A program made the position numbers and the translations under genes. Positions 39,253 through 49,449 of a DNA stretch of 64,000 nucleotides are shown piece by piece. Source of the DNA: Rhynchopus sp. YZ270_cl-10 (taxonomy: Eukaryota > Euglenozoa > Diplonemea > Diplonemida > Diplonemidae); NCBI GenBank assembly GCA_964035575.1, contig OZ037904.1, forward strand, positions 868,001 through 932,000. Reading direction: 5' to 3'. How positions within the stretch are numbered: position 1 is the stretch's first letter; every line of letters begins with the position of its first letter. The notes beneath the pieces are model-generated. The model had not been told where the DNA came from and did no database searches. It saw nothing but the letters and a program-made list of their open reading frames with translations.

Positions 39253-40477
39253 GTTGAAGCGAGATTACAGAGTGATACGGAAGGGGGGAAGGGGAGTGGT
39301 TTAGTGGCGGTTGTATTGTGATAATTGCCTTTATCATAATACATAATACACATTACATTGCAGCGTTCCCCAAAAGGCATTTGTCGTGTACCCCCTTTCA
39401 ATATGTTGTGAGGAGAGTTTTCGGGTGGGGTGGAGTTTTTTTTGGATCAAGGTTTTATGAAGTCAAGTATTATTTTTGATAGTCAGTCAATTTCTCTGTA
39501 TCAGAACAGAAAGAGTTGTGAGATAGGGGGGGGAGGGGAGAGAAAAAATGGGGGTGTGGGATGTGGTCCGATGGAACGATGGAACATAGAGTTTTGCGTC
39601 CATTTTACATAGTTGACTGTCTTGTGGAATATCCCCCTTTTTTTTTTCTTGCGCTGTCTGTCTAGCCTTAAGGTGTGCTTGAAAGGGGGGATGCCTGCCG
39701 ATATGTCAAAGATTTTGTGTTGTGACACGAGAGGTGCATGCATCTTACATATTTTCTTTGTGGAGAACGACCCCCAACCGGACCCTACATCACACACAGG
39801 TCTAATAGTACTCTGTGTCTGCAAAGATTTTTTTTTCCATCTGGCTGATGAGTGGAAGAGGGAGTAGAGTATATCAGATGTAAACCTCGAAATGGATGTA
39901 GGACTGCATGGTTGGGGAGGGTCCATCCGGTACACGAAGTCATTGTACGAAGGTGCACTGGTTCACGAGAGGGCTGTTTCCAGTCAAAAAAAAAACTGTA
40001 CTTGTTATAATTCGTTTCTATTGTCCCTCTGTACCTTCTTTTCGTCAGAAAAGAATGTATATGAAACAAGTTTCTATTGGTTGCATCTCCACCCCTACCC
40101 CACCCCCCATCGCGCCCTCTTTTTTCCTTGCCATCTCTTTCTGAAGCATTTTTGCACAAAAGAAAATTACTGTATTTGTTTACCTTGTTTGACCTTCACC
40201 CCCGATTCAAGAGTGTTGCGTTTGGTAATTGAAACCGACCTCCTTGACGTCAACATTAAAAGACCCATTGTTTGTTCCTCTCTGAATACAAAATAGGATG
40301 CAAACGTGCCGCGGTGTAATTCTCTTCAGCACAACACACAGGTGATTCATCTACACACATACACACATACACAGAAGACAAAGACAGAGTTTGAACGCAA
40401 CGCAACACATCGCACCACAGCCACACTACAAGCCTGTTGCACACGTTGTGCACACCTCGGGTTCTTGCAAGGCGACC
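39253..40477. other. Intergenic region with repeats
   Basis: No gene. It contains a repeat at 39297-39365 (GTGATAATTGCC, ATCATAATACATAATACA) related to the foldback at 56751, a family D-like piece at 39722, the full-length family A repeat at 39769-39988 and a sequence AAAAGAATGTATATGAAA also present before the preceding gene. The last 150 bp are the probable leader of the chitinase gene. Confidence 0.55.
39769..39988 (+). repeat. Family A repeat, full-length copy (~220 bp)
   Basis: It begins GACCCCCAACCGGACCCTAC, continues with CATCTGGCTGATGAGTGGAA and ATATCAGATGTAAACC, and ends in the core TTCACGAGAGGGC. The only other copy with the same 5' part is 59958-60165, which defines the longer unit. 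Length and dispersion resemble a SINE, but no Pol III boxes, tail or target duplication are evident. Confidence 0.75.
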
Positions 40478-42664
40478 ATGGTGGCATCCAGGATGCTGCT
40501 GCTGGCATGTATTGCTGTGTCGGTGTCCGGACACGGGTACGTGGAGTCGCCGCCGTCGCGCGGGTTTGGCTGCAAGTCTGGACTGAACTCCGGGTGCGGG
40601 TCTGTGCAGTTCGAGCCACAGAGCGTGGAGGGTCCTGACGGGTGGCCTTCGGGGGGCCCTGCGGACGGGACGCTGGCGGCTGCGGGGCGGGCAAACTTTG
40701 GGGAGTTGAACGCGCAGACGCCGACACGCTGGGGGAAGACTGCGATTGCGAGCGGTGCAAATGTGTTCACGTGGCAGTTCGCTGCCGCGCACGTGACGCG
40801 CGACTACAGGTACTACATCACACGTGTGGGGTGGAACCAGAACGCGCCGCTGGGGACGTCGTCGTTTGACACAACGCCGTTCTGTGTGGTGGACGGGCAG
40901 ATGCTGAAGCCAACAGGCCCTGTGAGCCACAGCTGCACGGTGCCCACACGCTCGGGGTACCACGTTGTGCTTGCTGTGTGGGACGTGGGTGACACCCCTG
41001 CAAGCTTCTACAACGCGATTGACGTGACCATTGGTGGTGCGGGCCCGACTCCCCCTGGCCCTGTGCCCGTGCCAACACCGCCCACACCGCCTGTTGTGTC
41101 AGTCCCGCCACCGACACCACCTACACCACCGACGCCAACTGTGCCGGCGCCTGTCCCGTCGTCGGGTGGATGCACGGGTGGTGCAGAGGTGGCTGCGTGG
41201 GGTACGTGCGTGGCCGCACCACACTGCTGTGCGTCGGGGACGACGTGCTACGAGCAGGACCAGTGGTACGCACAGTGCAAGCCGTCGTGCTCCACGGCAG
41301 ACGGGTGGACGTGCCGTGTTCTCGGAGCGGGCTCAGCACCAACGCCGCCCACACCCCCGGCACCAGTCCCCGTCCCCCCTGTGCCGGTGCCAACAGCGCC
41401 AGTGCCGACAGCGCCAGTGCCAACAGCGCCAGTGCCGACAGTGCCAGTGCCGACAGCACCAGTGCCAGCACCGGTGCCAACTGTGTCTGGATCGCGGTCG
41501 GACTCGCGGATGATTGCCTTCCTGGGGAACTGGCAGGCGTGCCCGACAGACGCACAGCTGGAGCACTACACTCACATCATGATCTCGTTTGCGGTGACGT
41601 ACACATACAACCCAACGAAGAACGTGTGCGACGCGAGCTGCAACATCGGGGCGCCTGTGCCCGTGTGCGCGAACCAGGCACACCCAGACCTGGTGGCACG
41701 TTGGCGTGCGGCAGGGAAGAAGGTGGTTGTGTCCTTTGGCGGGGCCGGGATGGGAGGTTCCTGGGCAGGGGACGTGAACGACTGCTGGGACTACTGCTTC
41801 GGGAAGGAGGCACACGTGGTGTCGCAGCTGACGTCGATTGTGGCGGCACAGAACTTCGACGGTGTGGACATTGACTACGAGTACTTCCACGAGGACGGGG
41901 GTGCACGTGGGTTCACGCGTGGGGCTGAGGCGCAGACGTTCCTGCGGGAGGTGACTGTGGGGCTGAAGCAGCAGCTGCCTGCGGGGAGTCTGGTGACACA
42001 CGCGCCGATGGAGCCGGACATGATGCCTGGACGTGGGTACTACAACGCGATGCAGGCGACTGCGGCGTCGGTCGACTTTGTGATGCCGCAGTACTACAAC
42101 GGAAACTCGCGTCCGGCCTTGGACGGGCTTGCAGGCGGGTCTGGACGCATCTCTGCGGGGGACCACTTCGGCACGCTTGTGGACGACGTGTTTGGCGGGG
42201 ATGCGACACGCGTTGTGTTTGGGTTCTGCATCGGCGACTGCTCGGGGACGGGGTCGAACGCAAACGCAGCGGCAGGTGTGCGTGTGATGCAGGAGCTCGC
42301 TGTGCAGCACCCCTGCAACGGCGGTGCCTTCTTCTGGGTTGTGAAGGACGACACGAACGGCGCCTGGTCCGGTACGGTTGGGGCTGTTGTTGAGGCCACA
42401 CGTGGCTGCAGCAGTGGAGGAGGGGGCACACCACCCACACCGCCTGTTGTGTCTGCCCCCCCGCCTACGCCTACCGTGCCCGTTCCGGTTCCGACACCAC
42501 CCACACCACCGACACCAACAGCGCCTGTGCCTGTGCCAACAGCACCGACAAGTGGCTGCAGTGCAGCGATCCCTGCGTGGGGTCCATGTCTGGGGAAGGA
42601 ACGCTGCTGCGCTGCAGGGCTGCAGTGCACAGGGACGCGGTGGTGGAAGTCGTGCAAGCAGTAA
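40478..42664 (+). CDS. Secreted AA10 monooxygenase - CBM1 - GH18 chitinase - CBM1 fusion, 728 aa
   Basis: The start is GACCATGGTG at 40478. Residues 1-18 are a signal peptide (MVASRMLLLACIAVSVSG), leaving His19 as the mature N-terminus. Residues 19-185 closely resemble bacterial chitin-active AA10 enzymes of the CBP21 type (HGYVESPPSR, SVQFEPQSVEG, GPADGTLA, SFDTTPFC, VILAVWD-like VVLAVWD); His19 and His105 form the copper histidine brace. Pro/Thr-rich linkers surround a CBM1-like Cys module (about 230-285). Residues about 337-645 are a GH18 domain with the catalytic DGVDIDYE (Asp461, Asp464, Asp466, Glu468). A second CBM1-like module ends the protein. Expected action: oxidative cleavage of crystalline chitin plus hydrolysis of freed chains, outside the cell. 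Codons are strongly GC-biased (GTG, CTG, ACG) unlike neighbouring genes, hinting at transfer or strong expression selection. Confidence 0.93.
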   Translation: MVASRMLLLACIAVSVSGHGYVESPPSRGFGCKSGLNSGCGSVQFEPQSVEGPDGWPSGGPADGTLAAAGRANFGELNAQTPTRWGKTAIASGANVFTWQFAAAHVTRDYRYYITRVGWNQNAPLGTSSFDTTPFCVVDGQMLKPTGPVSHSCTVPTRSGYHVVLAVWDVGDTPASFYNAIDVTIGGAGPTPPGPVPVPTPPTPPVVSVPPPTPPTPPTPTVPAPVPSSGGCTGGAEVAAWGTCVAAPHCCASGTTCYEQDQWYAQCKPSCSTADGWTCRVLGAGSAPTPPTPPAPVPVPPVPVPTAPVPTAPVPTAPVPTVPVPTAPVPAPVPTVSGSRSDSRMIAFLGNWQACPTDAQLEHYTHIMISFAVTYTYNPTKNVCDASCNIGAPVPVCANQAHPDLVARWRAAGKKVVVSFGGAGMGGSWAGDVNDCWDYCFGKEAHVVSQLTSIVAAQNFDGVDIDYEYFHEDGGARGFTRGAEAQTFLREVTVGLKQQLPAGSLVTHAPMEPDMMPGRGYYNAMQATAASVDFVMPQYYNGNSRPALDGLAGGSGRISAGDHFGTLVDDVFGGDATRVVFGFCIGDCSGTGSNANAAAGVRVMQELAVQHPCNGGAFFWVVKDDTNGAWSGTVGAVVEATRGCSSGGGGTPPTPPVVSAPPPTPTVPVPVPTPPTPPTPTAPVPVPTAPTSGCSAAIPAWGPCLGKERCCAAGLQCTGTRWWKSCKQ

Positions 42665-44121
42665 GCAGTAAGAAGTAAGCAGGGATCGTGAGCGTCGCAG
42701 ATCTATCCTTCCCAGCTTTCCTTAACGCCAAAACTAGTTACAACTACTTGTTTCAGTTTCAAGTCTTTGACAAAAAAACACCTTGTTTGTGTGGTCTTTC
42801 TACGTTGGGCGGCACATTAAATGCCTTATTTTCGTTACTCTATTGGGTGATGAACCGCAGCTGCGAGGCCTCGGTTCATCATATACTTTATCTATTTTCC
42901 CCTTTGGTTCCAACCGAACCTTTTTTTTTTGCCTATCGCTTTATGCCCAATCTACTTTTTACCGACCGCTTCTTTTGCGGCCTTTATAAACCTTGTTATG
43001 TGGCCCACGTACAGCGTCTTTATTGAGTGCATGCGTTCGTGTCCCATTCCTATTTCCTATTTCCCATTCCCTTCCCTCCCAAATATTTCTACCGTCGTTC
43101 TCTTGGGACAGCGGGGATGGGTGTCGCTGCCCATTCCCATTCCTCCCGTATGTCCCATGGCGAATGACATTGGAGTTCTTTATTATTTTGAACCAGTGCC
43201 TGCGTCCGACGATGAACGGTGATGCGTTTGCACTTTCAACTTCTTTATTACGTTACTGCTAATAACGCAAAGGGAGGTGCCTTGTGGGTTCCACTCCCCA
43301 TGTTTCTTCGCAGTGCAGCCCTGTTGCCTCAGCGACGCTCTCTGCACACCACAAAACGCAAAGAACCATGGCTGCGGTGGCCCTGTGTCCAACCGTTCCC
43401 CACCATTCCCTCCCCTATCGTGCACCACACATACACGTGGACACGACACGGGAGGGGTGGACGGGAGAAGAGGTGGATGATTGGTCCATGTCCCTTTGTT
43501 TCTTTTCACTTTTGACGTTTGCCTGTCACCCTTTTTATGCTTGGTTCTGAAATTGGCTCTGTGGCGGCTCTGTATGTCTGCAGGCTGCACCAGGGACTTC
43601 AATTTCAGCGTTTTCTGATTTTCCCCTCCCCTTTTTTGTCCTATACCTTCAAAATTGCTTCTCTTGACTTCCATACAGTTCCATTTTATTTTTCGGTGCC
43701 CACCTTTCTTGTTCACGTGTGCAAGAAAAGGAGACCAAACAAAACCACCCTTTCCCTTTCCCGCATAGTTGCCAAGCTAGATACAGCGGGAACAGATGTG
43801 CACAGCAAAGAAACCAGAGGATACATTTCTGAGCTGGGCCTGTGGGTGTGTATGCGTTTGTGTGTTTATGGGGGGTGTGACCGAGCCTCTGCTCGAACGA
43901 GGCTCGGGAAACGTGCCGAAGATACAACAGATGGGACAAAAATAAAACATGCACAATCCATTGAATAAGCCAAAGCCAAAGACAAAACAAATAAGAACAC
44001 TTCCCCTCTTTTCTCCCATACAACACCCCATGCCCAAGAAACCAAAACCCACCCCACTCTTCTCCACCCCCACGGCAGAACACTTGTATCTATACATATT
44101 TGTTGACAACACAACACAACA
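42665..44121. other. 3' flank shared with the second AA10 gene
   Basis: Several blocks match 48275-49449 in the same order: TTTACCGACCGCTTCTTTTG with GTGGCCCACGTACAGCG near 42957-43016, CCCATTCC-rich and TTGGGACAGC sequence near 43040-43170, a broken secreted-protein exon near 43541, and CCAGAGGATACATT with CCGAAGATACAA near 43810-43930. A family E repeat lies at 43190-43245. No intact gene is present. Confidence 0.7.
43541..43612 (+). pseudogene. Broken first exon of a secreted protein, copy 1
   Basis: The sequence aligns with 48854-48925, where the reading frame gives KLVLLAAVASADCTWDFDFS, a signal peptide plus start of a mature protein. Here small insertions disturb the frame (ATGCTTGGTTCTGAAATTGG...), leaving no usable product. 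Both copies lie at the same relative place after an AA10 gene. Confidence 0.5.
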
Positions 44122-44871
44122 ATGATGTCAAAGGCAGGACTCGCAATGGCCGCAGCCTTCGTGGCTCTGGCGCAAGGTGCACCCTCTTCAGGAACAGTGG
44201 AGCTGCTGGAGGGACCTGAGGTGAACGGTGTGCGGACGAACGCCCCTGGGCTGCACGTGACCCTGCTGTCGTCTGGGGTGGACGCGTGGCCGAACCTTGA
44301 TGGGTCGACGCTGCGCGACGTGCCGCCGTTCATGCGCCTCATGCCAACGACGCTGGCGAACTGGAGAATGAAGTCCGGGACCACTGTGAAGTTCTCATGC
44401 CCGAACGAGCCTTCCCTGATTGATGTGTGCGACGCATGGGTGTTCTTCTACAGCTGCCCGCAGAGCTGTGTGACGACGTACCAGGGCGGTCTGCAGGGCC
44501 AGCTTGCGGCACTTCCCGGCTGGGAGAGGACACAGTGCGCACCTTCCTTCTGGACGAACGCACCCGGGATGACCTTCGTGCACCCGATGGGAAGCTTCAG
44601 AATGCAGCTGGCACCCGGCCAGTCGACTGAGTTTGACCTTCAGGACGACGCAGAGTTCCTTGGCTTCGGGATTGACTCGAACGGAGAGGACTGCACGAAG
44701 CACATGGACGAGAACTCCTGCCCTGTGGCGGGAGGCCGCTGCAGGTGGGAGTCGGGTGCGTGCGTGAACCAGTCCTGCAAGGGCCGCTTCGGACCCCCGC
44801 CACCGTGCCGTGAGTGCCCCTGGGAGGGAGTTGTGCGTGTTGCTCGCCCTGCCTCGGACGGTCCGTTCTAA
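44122..44871 (+). CDS. Secreted Cys-rich protein, 249 aa, unknown family
   Basis: The frame opens with ATGATG at 44119 or 44122 after ACAACACAACA. Residues 1-20 form a signal peptide (MMSKAGLAMAAAFVALAQG), then a mature domain with paired cysteines: CPNEPSLIDVCDAWVFFYSC, CPQSC, and near the C-terminus a tight cluster DCTKHMDENSCPVAGGRC, CNQSC and CRECPW. There are two proline-rich motifs (GPPPPC). No catalytic motif is recognised. It lies between the two AA10 genes, shares their GC-rich codon use and secretion signal, and might act on the same substrate or in the cell coat; that is inference from context. Confidence 0.75.
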   Translation: MMSKAGLAMAAAFVALAQGAPSSGTVELLEGPEVNGVRTNAPGLHVTLLSSGVDAWPNLDGSTLRDVPPFMRLMPTTLANWRMKSGTTVKFSCPNEPSLIDVCDAWVFFYSCPQSCVTTYQGGLQGQLAALPGWERTQCAPSFWTNAPGMTFVHPMGSFRMQLAPGQSTEFDLQDDAEFLGFGIDSNGEDCTKHMDENSCPVAGGRCRWESGACVNQSCKGRFGPPPPCRECPWEGVVRVARPASDGPF

Positions 44872-47290
44872 GTTGCGTGACTTAGGAATAGCATAGAACG
44901 GCGGATGTGGCGTGGTAGGAGGAGCGAGTGAGGGGGTGTCTTCTTTTCAAGCGGCACTGTGGCGGAAGCTGCAGTGGCCGACAAAACACCCTCACTGCAC
45001 ACACAGCTGTGGCCTTTTCCTCTGTTGCATTATCATTCGTTCCTCTTTATTTTTATCTCCCCCCACCCAGCTTCACTTTGCCACTGGCAGCCACGGGAGT
45101 GCTTGCACGGCCTCTCGTCTCTTTTTGTGTGCTGCGGGTTTTAGTGAAGACAGGCTCTTCTTCTTCTTTTTCTCCGACATAGTATGAATCTGCAAGGTCC
45201 ACAGCGAGCGCACATTGCACCATATGCTCCGTGGAACGTATCAAAGCAGTCCCCATATTTCCTTTTACGCTTTTTCTTTTACCTTTTTTTTTTGTGCTCG
45301 CTCGCCGGTTTTTTTCACGGGTCGGGAAAGATCTTTTTTTTTTTTTTTTTTTTCGAGAAAAAAAATCCTCTTCTCCCGAAAAAAAAACACGGGTCGGGAA
45401 AGATCTTTTTTTTTTTTTTTTTTTTCGAGAAAAAAAATCCTCTTCTCCCGAAAAAAAAAAAAAAAAAAAGATTTTTGGGAGAAAAAAAAAAAGAGAAAAG
45501 ATTTGAAAATCCTGGGAAAATCCTGAAAAAATCCTGAAAAATCCTGGAAAAATCCATGAAATTTCATGAAAAATCTCGAGATCTTGAGAAATCTTTGAAA
45601 AAAAAAAAAAAGATTTTCAAAATCTTTTTTTTTTTTTTTCCCAAAAAGATTTTTCAAAATCCCAAAAATCTTTTTTATCTTTTTTTTGAGAAAAAAAAGA
45701 TTTTCAAGATCTTTTTCATCTTTTTTTCTCTTTTTTTCCTTTTTTTTCCTTTTTTTTTCAGGATTTTTCAAAGATCTCAAAGATCTCGAGAGATCCTGAA
45801 AAAAAAAGACAAAAATCCTGAAAATCTTGATTTTTTTTTTTTTTCTCCCGAGATTCTCGAAAAAAGACAAAAAAAGACAAAAGATCTTTCCTGACCCGTG
45901 AAAAAAAAAAAAAAAGATTTTTGGGAGAAAAAAAAAAAGAGAAAAGATTTGAAAATCCTGGAAAAATCCTGGAAAAATCCTGGAAAAATCCATGAAATTT
46001 CATGAAAAATCTCGAGATCTTGAGAAATCTTTGAAAAAAAAAAAAAAGATTTTCAAAATCTTTTTTTTTTTTTTTTCCAAAAAGATTTTTCAAAATCCCA
46101 AAAATCTTTTTTATCTTTTTTTTGAGAAAAAAAAGATTTTCAAGATCTTTTTCATCTTTTTTTCTCTTTTTTTCCTTTTTTTTCCAGGATTTTTCAAAGA
46201 TCTCAAAGATCTCGAGAGATCCTGAAAAAAAAAGACAAAAATCCTGAAAATCTTGATTTTTTTTTTTTTCTCTCGAAAAAAGACAAAAAAAGACAAAAGA
46301 TCTTTCCTAACCCGTGTTTTTTATTTTCGTTTCGGTTTTCGTTTCCCCTTTCCCGTTCGCACTACACGTGTGACTTCTCACCACACTCGAAGGGCAAAAA
46401 AGGTGTCCAGGCAAAGAAATAGCACCCGACCCCTTTTATTTTGCACCTCCGTTTTCCTTCTTGTTTTTCTGCCGTTTTCCTGCGAGCTGGATCTGTTACC
46501 GTATGGGTTCAGCCTCCTAGGCAGTCAGAAAACTACCTTATTTTACCTTTTTTTTTTGCGCAACTGTAGAGGGAGCCCACTTTACTTTTGGATGTGCAAA
46601 AGCGAACAATGGAAAAAAGGGCACCATATGCCCACCACCACAGGTGAAGCAAACACTGGGGCAGATTCTCTCTTCCCTTTGTGTGCGTGCCAGACACTGC
46701 TTCAGCTGGGGCGGGGCCCCTTTTTTTGTTGTGTTCGGCATTCAAAAAAAAAAAACAGTGTTCCCAACACCTCTTTTGTTGTTCCATGTTTTTCTCCCTT
46801 CATTTTTCTTTAAAAGCAAAGACCTATGTCTTTTCCTTCTTTTTTTCTCTCCGGAAAGGTGTGTTTCCTCCTTCATATGAGTTACGGGATGTCCGCCTAC
46901 TGACCCCTTTCTTTGTGCCTACTGTGTGTGTGTGCACACCCCCAGACAGGTGGGTGTTGCACACATGCACACCTTTTGCTTTTGGCGCAAGAACAATGAG
47001 GGTGTGCGGTGGGATGAGGCATCCAGTGACAGAAGACACGGAACACATATTATCACAAATACAAAACACAGAATACATCCAACAAAAAAAAATCAAAAAG
47101 CAAAAAAGCAAAAAGAACAAAGCGCTGCTATTTTATTTTCGATAGAACCCTTCCACGCACACACCACAACGTATCAACACAACACACCCACAGGTGTTTT
47201 CATCTACACACAACACAACAACTAAAAGCAGCAGTTCCACACGCGCAGAAGAGGGGAACAAAGGTTGCAGGCTTTGTGCATACAAATAAA
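44872..47290. other. Intergenic region with low-complexity foldback
   Basis: Apart from the foldback (45316-46316) I see no gene. Sequence 46320-47290 is ordinary AT/pyrimidine-rich DNA ending in the probable leader of the second AA10 gene (ACACAACACAACAACTAAAAG near 47210). Confidence 0.55.
45316..46316. repeat. 1-kb A/T-run foldback with nested inverted ends
   Basis: CACGGGTCGGGAAAGATC occurs at 45316 and 45388, and its inverse complement (with one change in the outer copy) at 45883-45900 and 46299-46316. Between them are two near-identical blocks of about 400 bp (about 45480-45880 and 45915-46290) made of A-runs, T-runs and GATCTT/AAAATCC words, each largely self-complementary. Frames here give only poly-Phe/Lys and are not genes. 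The structure suggests a foldback element that duplicated internally. Confidence 0.8.
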
Positions 47291-48274
47291 ATGGTGCCGT
47301 CCAGGATGCTGCTGCTGGCATGTGTTGCTGTGTCGGTGTCCGGACACGGGTACGTGGAGTCGCCGCCGTCACGCGGGTTTGGCTGCAAGTCTGGACTGAA
47401 CTCCGGATGCGGGCAAGTGCAGTACGAGCCGCAGAGCGTGGAGGGTCCTGACGGGTGGCCTTCGGGGGGCCCTGCGGACGGGACACTGGCTGCTGCGGGA
47501 CGTGCAAACTTTGGGCAGCTGAACGATCAGACGTCGACACGCTGGGGAAAGACTGCGATTTCCGGTGGTACGAATGTGTTCACGTGGCGCTTCACGGCAG
47601 CACACCGCACACGCGACTACAGGTACTACATCACACGTGTGGGGTGGAACCAGAACGCGCCGCTGGGGACGTCGTCGTTTGACACAACGCCGTTCTGTGT
47701 GGTGGACGGGGGGATGCAGCTGCCATCAAGCCCTACGAGCCACAGCTGCACGGTGCCCACACGCTCGGGGTACCACGTTGTGCTTGCTGTGTGGGACGTG
47801 GGTGACACCCCTGCGAGCTTCTACAACGTGCTTGACGTGACCATTGGTGGTGCGGGCCCGACTCCGCCCACGCCACCGACACCAACTGTGCCTGTGCCCA
47901 CACCACCGTCGGGTGGATGCTCGGGTGGTGCGGGGGTAGCTCTGTGGGGCAACTGCAGGGCTGCGCCGCACTGCTGTGCGTCGGGGGCGACGTGTTACGA
48001 GCAGAGCGACTGCTTCGCACAGTGCAAGCCGTCGTGCTCCACGGCAGACGGGTGGACGTGCCGTGTTCTCGGAGCAAGCGCAGGACCGACGCCTCCCACA
48101 CCGCCTGCACCTGTGCCTGTGCCACCCCCTTCTGTGCCTGTCCCAGCACCCACACCACCGGCAAGTAACTGCGGTGCAGCCATCCAAAAATGGAGCAGGT
48201 GCCTCGGGAAGGAGAGCTGCTGTGCTGCAGGGCTGAGCTGCACGGGGACACGGTGGTGGAAGTCGTGCAAGTAG
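47291..48274 (+). CDS. Secreted AA10 monooxygenase with two CBM1-like modules, 327 aa
   Basis: The start is AAAATGGTGC at 47291. Signal peptide about 1-18 (MVPSRMLLLACVAVSVSG), then His19. The AA10 domain (about 19-190) is very close to that of the gene at 40478 (HGYVESPPSR, GPADGTLAAAGRANFG, SFDTTPFC), with the second copper histidine in FTAAHRTRDY. Two CBM1-like modules follow, separated by Pro/Thr linkers (about 212-265 and 290-327), the last ending GTRWWKSCK as in the longer paralogue. The GH18 domain is missing: the gene corresponds to the longer one with the central chitinase removed, or the longer arose by gaining it. Expected role: copper-dependent oxidative cleavage of chitin (or cellulose). 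Codon use is again GC-rich. Confidence 0.93.
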   Translation: MVPSRMLLLACVAVSVSGHGYVESPPSRGFGCKSGLNSGCGQVQYEPQSVEGPDGWPSGGPADGTLAAAGRANFGQLNDQTSTRWGKTAISGGTNVFTWRFTAAHRTRDYRYYITRVGWNQNAPLGTSSFDTTPFCVVDGGMQLPSSPTSHSCTVPTRSGYHVVLAVWDVGDTPASFYNVLDVTIGGAGPTPPTPPTPTVPVPTPPSGGCSGGAGVALWGNCRAAPHCCASGATCYEQSDCFAQCKPSCSTADGWTCRVLGASAGPTPPTPPAPVPVPPPSVPVPAPTPPASNCGAAIQKWSRCLGKESCCAAGLSCTGTRWWKSCK

Positions 48275-49449
48275 TAAGACTGCACACCTGCATTAATTAG
48301 TTTATTCACACAAGTGCTATTTTCTTCTTCTTTTCCTTTCTTTTCGTTCGCCCTTTAATTCAAGGCACCTTTTGCCTTGTTTCTTATTATTTACCGACCG
48401 CTTCTTTTGCGGCCTTGATAGACCATGTGTTGTGGCCCACGTACAGCGCTTTCGTGAGCGCCCGCGTTCGTGTGTACTTTATTCTACACCTGCCACTGTC
48501 CCATTCCACTTCCCTTCCCCCATATCCCCCATATATCCATATCCATACCCCCCTCGTATTTTCTGTGTCGTTATGTTGGGACAGCCGAAGCGTGTCTTGC
48601 GATGTGCAGCACGCCCATTCCTCGCACATGTCCCAACGATAAAATGACCTCGAGTTCTATGATGCCCGGCCCGGCCCTTGTGTCCAACCTTCCCCCACAC
48701 ATGCAGCCCCAGGTTGTACGTGGGTGGTCGTGAGGTATGGATGCCGGAGGTTCGTGTCCTGCAGTGCAAGCCCCATGTTATGTGATGGGTATTTTGTTAC
48801 CTTCGCGCATTCGGGGGGTTTTGCACGGTTTTATCTATTCTAAATGTTAGTTTGTGAAGTTGGTTCTGTTGGCTGCTGTTGCGTCTGCAGACTGCACCTG
48901 GGACTTCGACTTCAGTGCTTTTGGATTTGCCTTAATTTTTCTTCCCCCCCCTCTCCCCTTTTTGCCTCTCAATTTCCTTGTCTTGACATACAGTCTCATT
49001 TCATTTTGTGTTCGGTATCCACCTCCGTTTCAGCACGTTACACACCACAGTGCACACAAAACAAACCAAAACCACCGTTTCCCGCATAGTTTACCAAAAA
49101 ACTAGATACAGCGGGACACGATGCGGCGCAGCAATGGAAACCAGAGGATACATTCCTGAACTGCGCCTCTCTGAGTGTGTGGAATGTGTGTGAGAGTGTG
49201 ACCCCAACCCTCCGCTCGCATGAGGGCTCGGTGAACACTTCCGCCGAAGATACAAAAAAAAAAGTGAAACAAAAAAACATGCACAATCCAAGAAAGAAAC
49301 CAAACCAACAAACAAAGCAACCCCCTCCCTCTCCCTGTCAACACCGCGTCACATACCTGCCTCACAAGGATCCGTTACACACAACGTAGCGCACCACACA
49401 AACATTCCTATCAGATGCTCTCTCTACACGACAACAGCACCTATACACT
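48275..49449. other. 3' flank, second copy of the AA10-associated segment
   Basis: Blocks match 42665-44000 in order (see that entry). No intact gene is visible. The distal end carries CCAGAGGATACATTCC and CCGAAGATACAAAA, then AACATGCACAATCCA, as in the first copy near 43945. Confidence 0.7.
48854..48925 (+). pseudogene. Broken first exon of a secreted protein, copy 2
   Basis: From GTGAAG the frame reads V/M-KLVLLAAVASADCTWDFDFSAF, a convincing signal peptide followed by a mature start, but the expected ATG is GTG and the frame runs into pyrimidine-rich intron-like DNA after TTCGACTTCAG. No downstream exon was found. Confidence 0.5.

Noticed and set aside
40256-43222. Several long antisense frames over the chitinase gene
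   Set aside because: They result from GC-rich codon structure of the + strand gene and show only low-complexity translations.
45265-46296. Long open frames rich in Phe, Lys and Ile on both strands
   Set aside because: They arise from homopolymer runs in the foldback and have no protein character.
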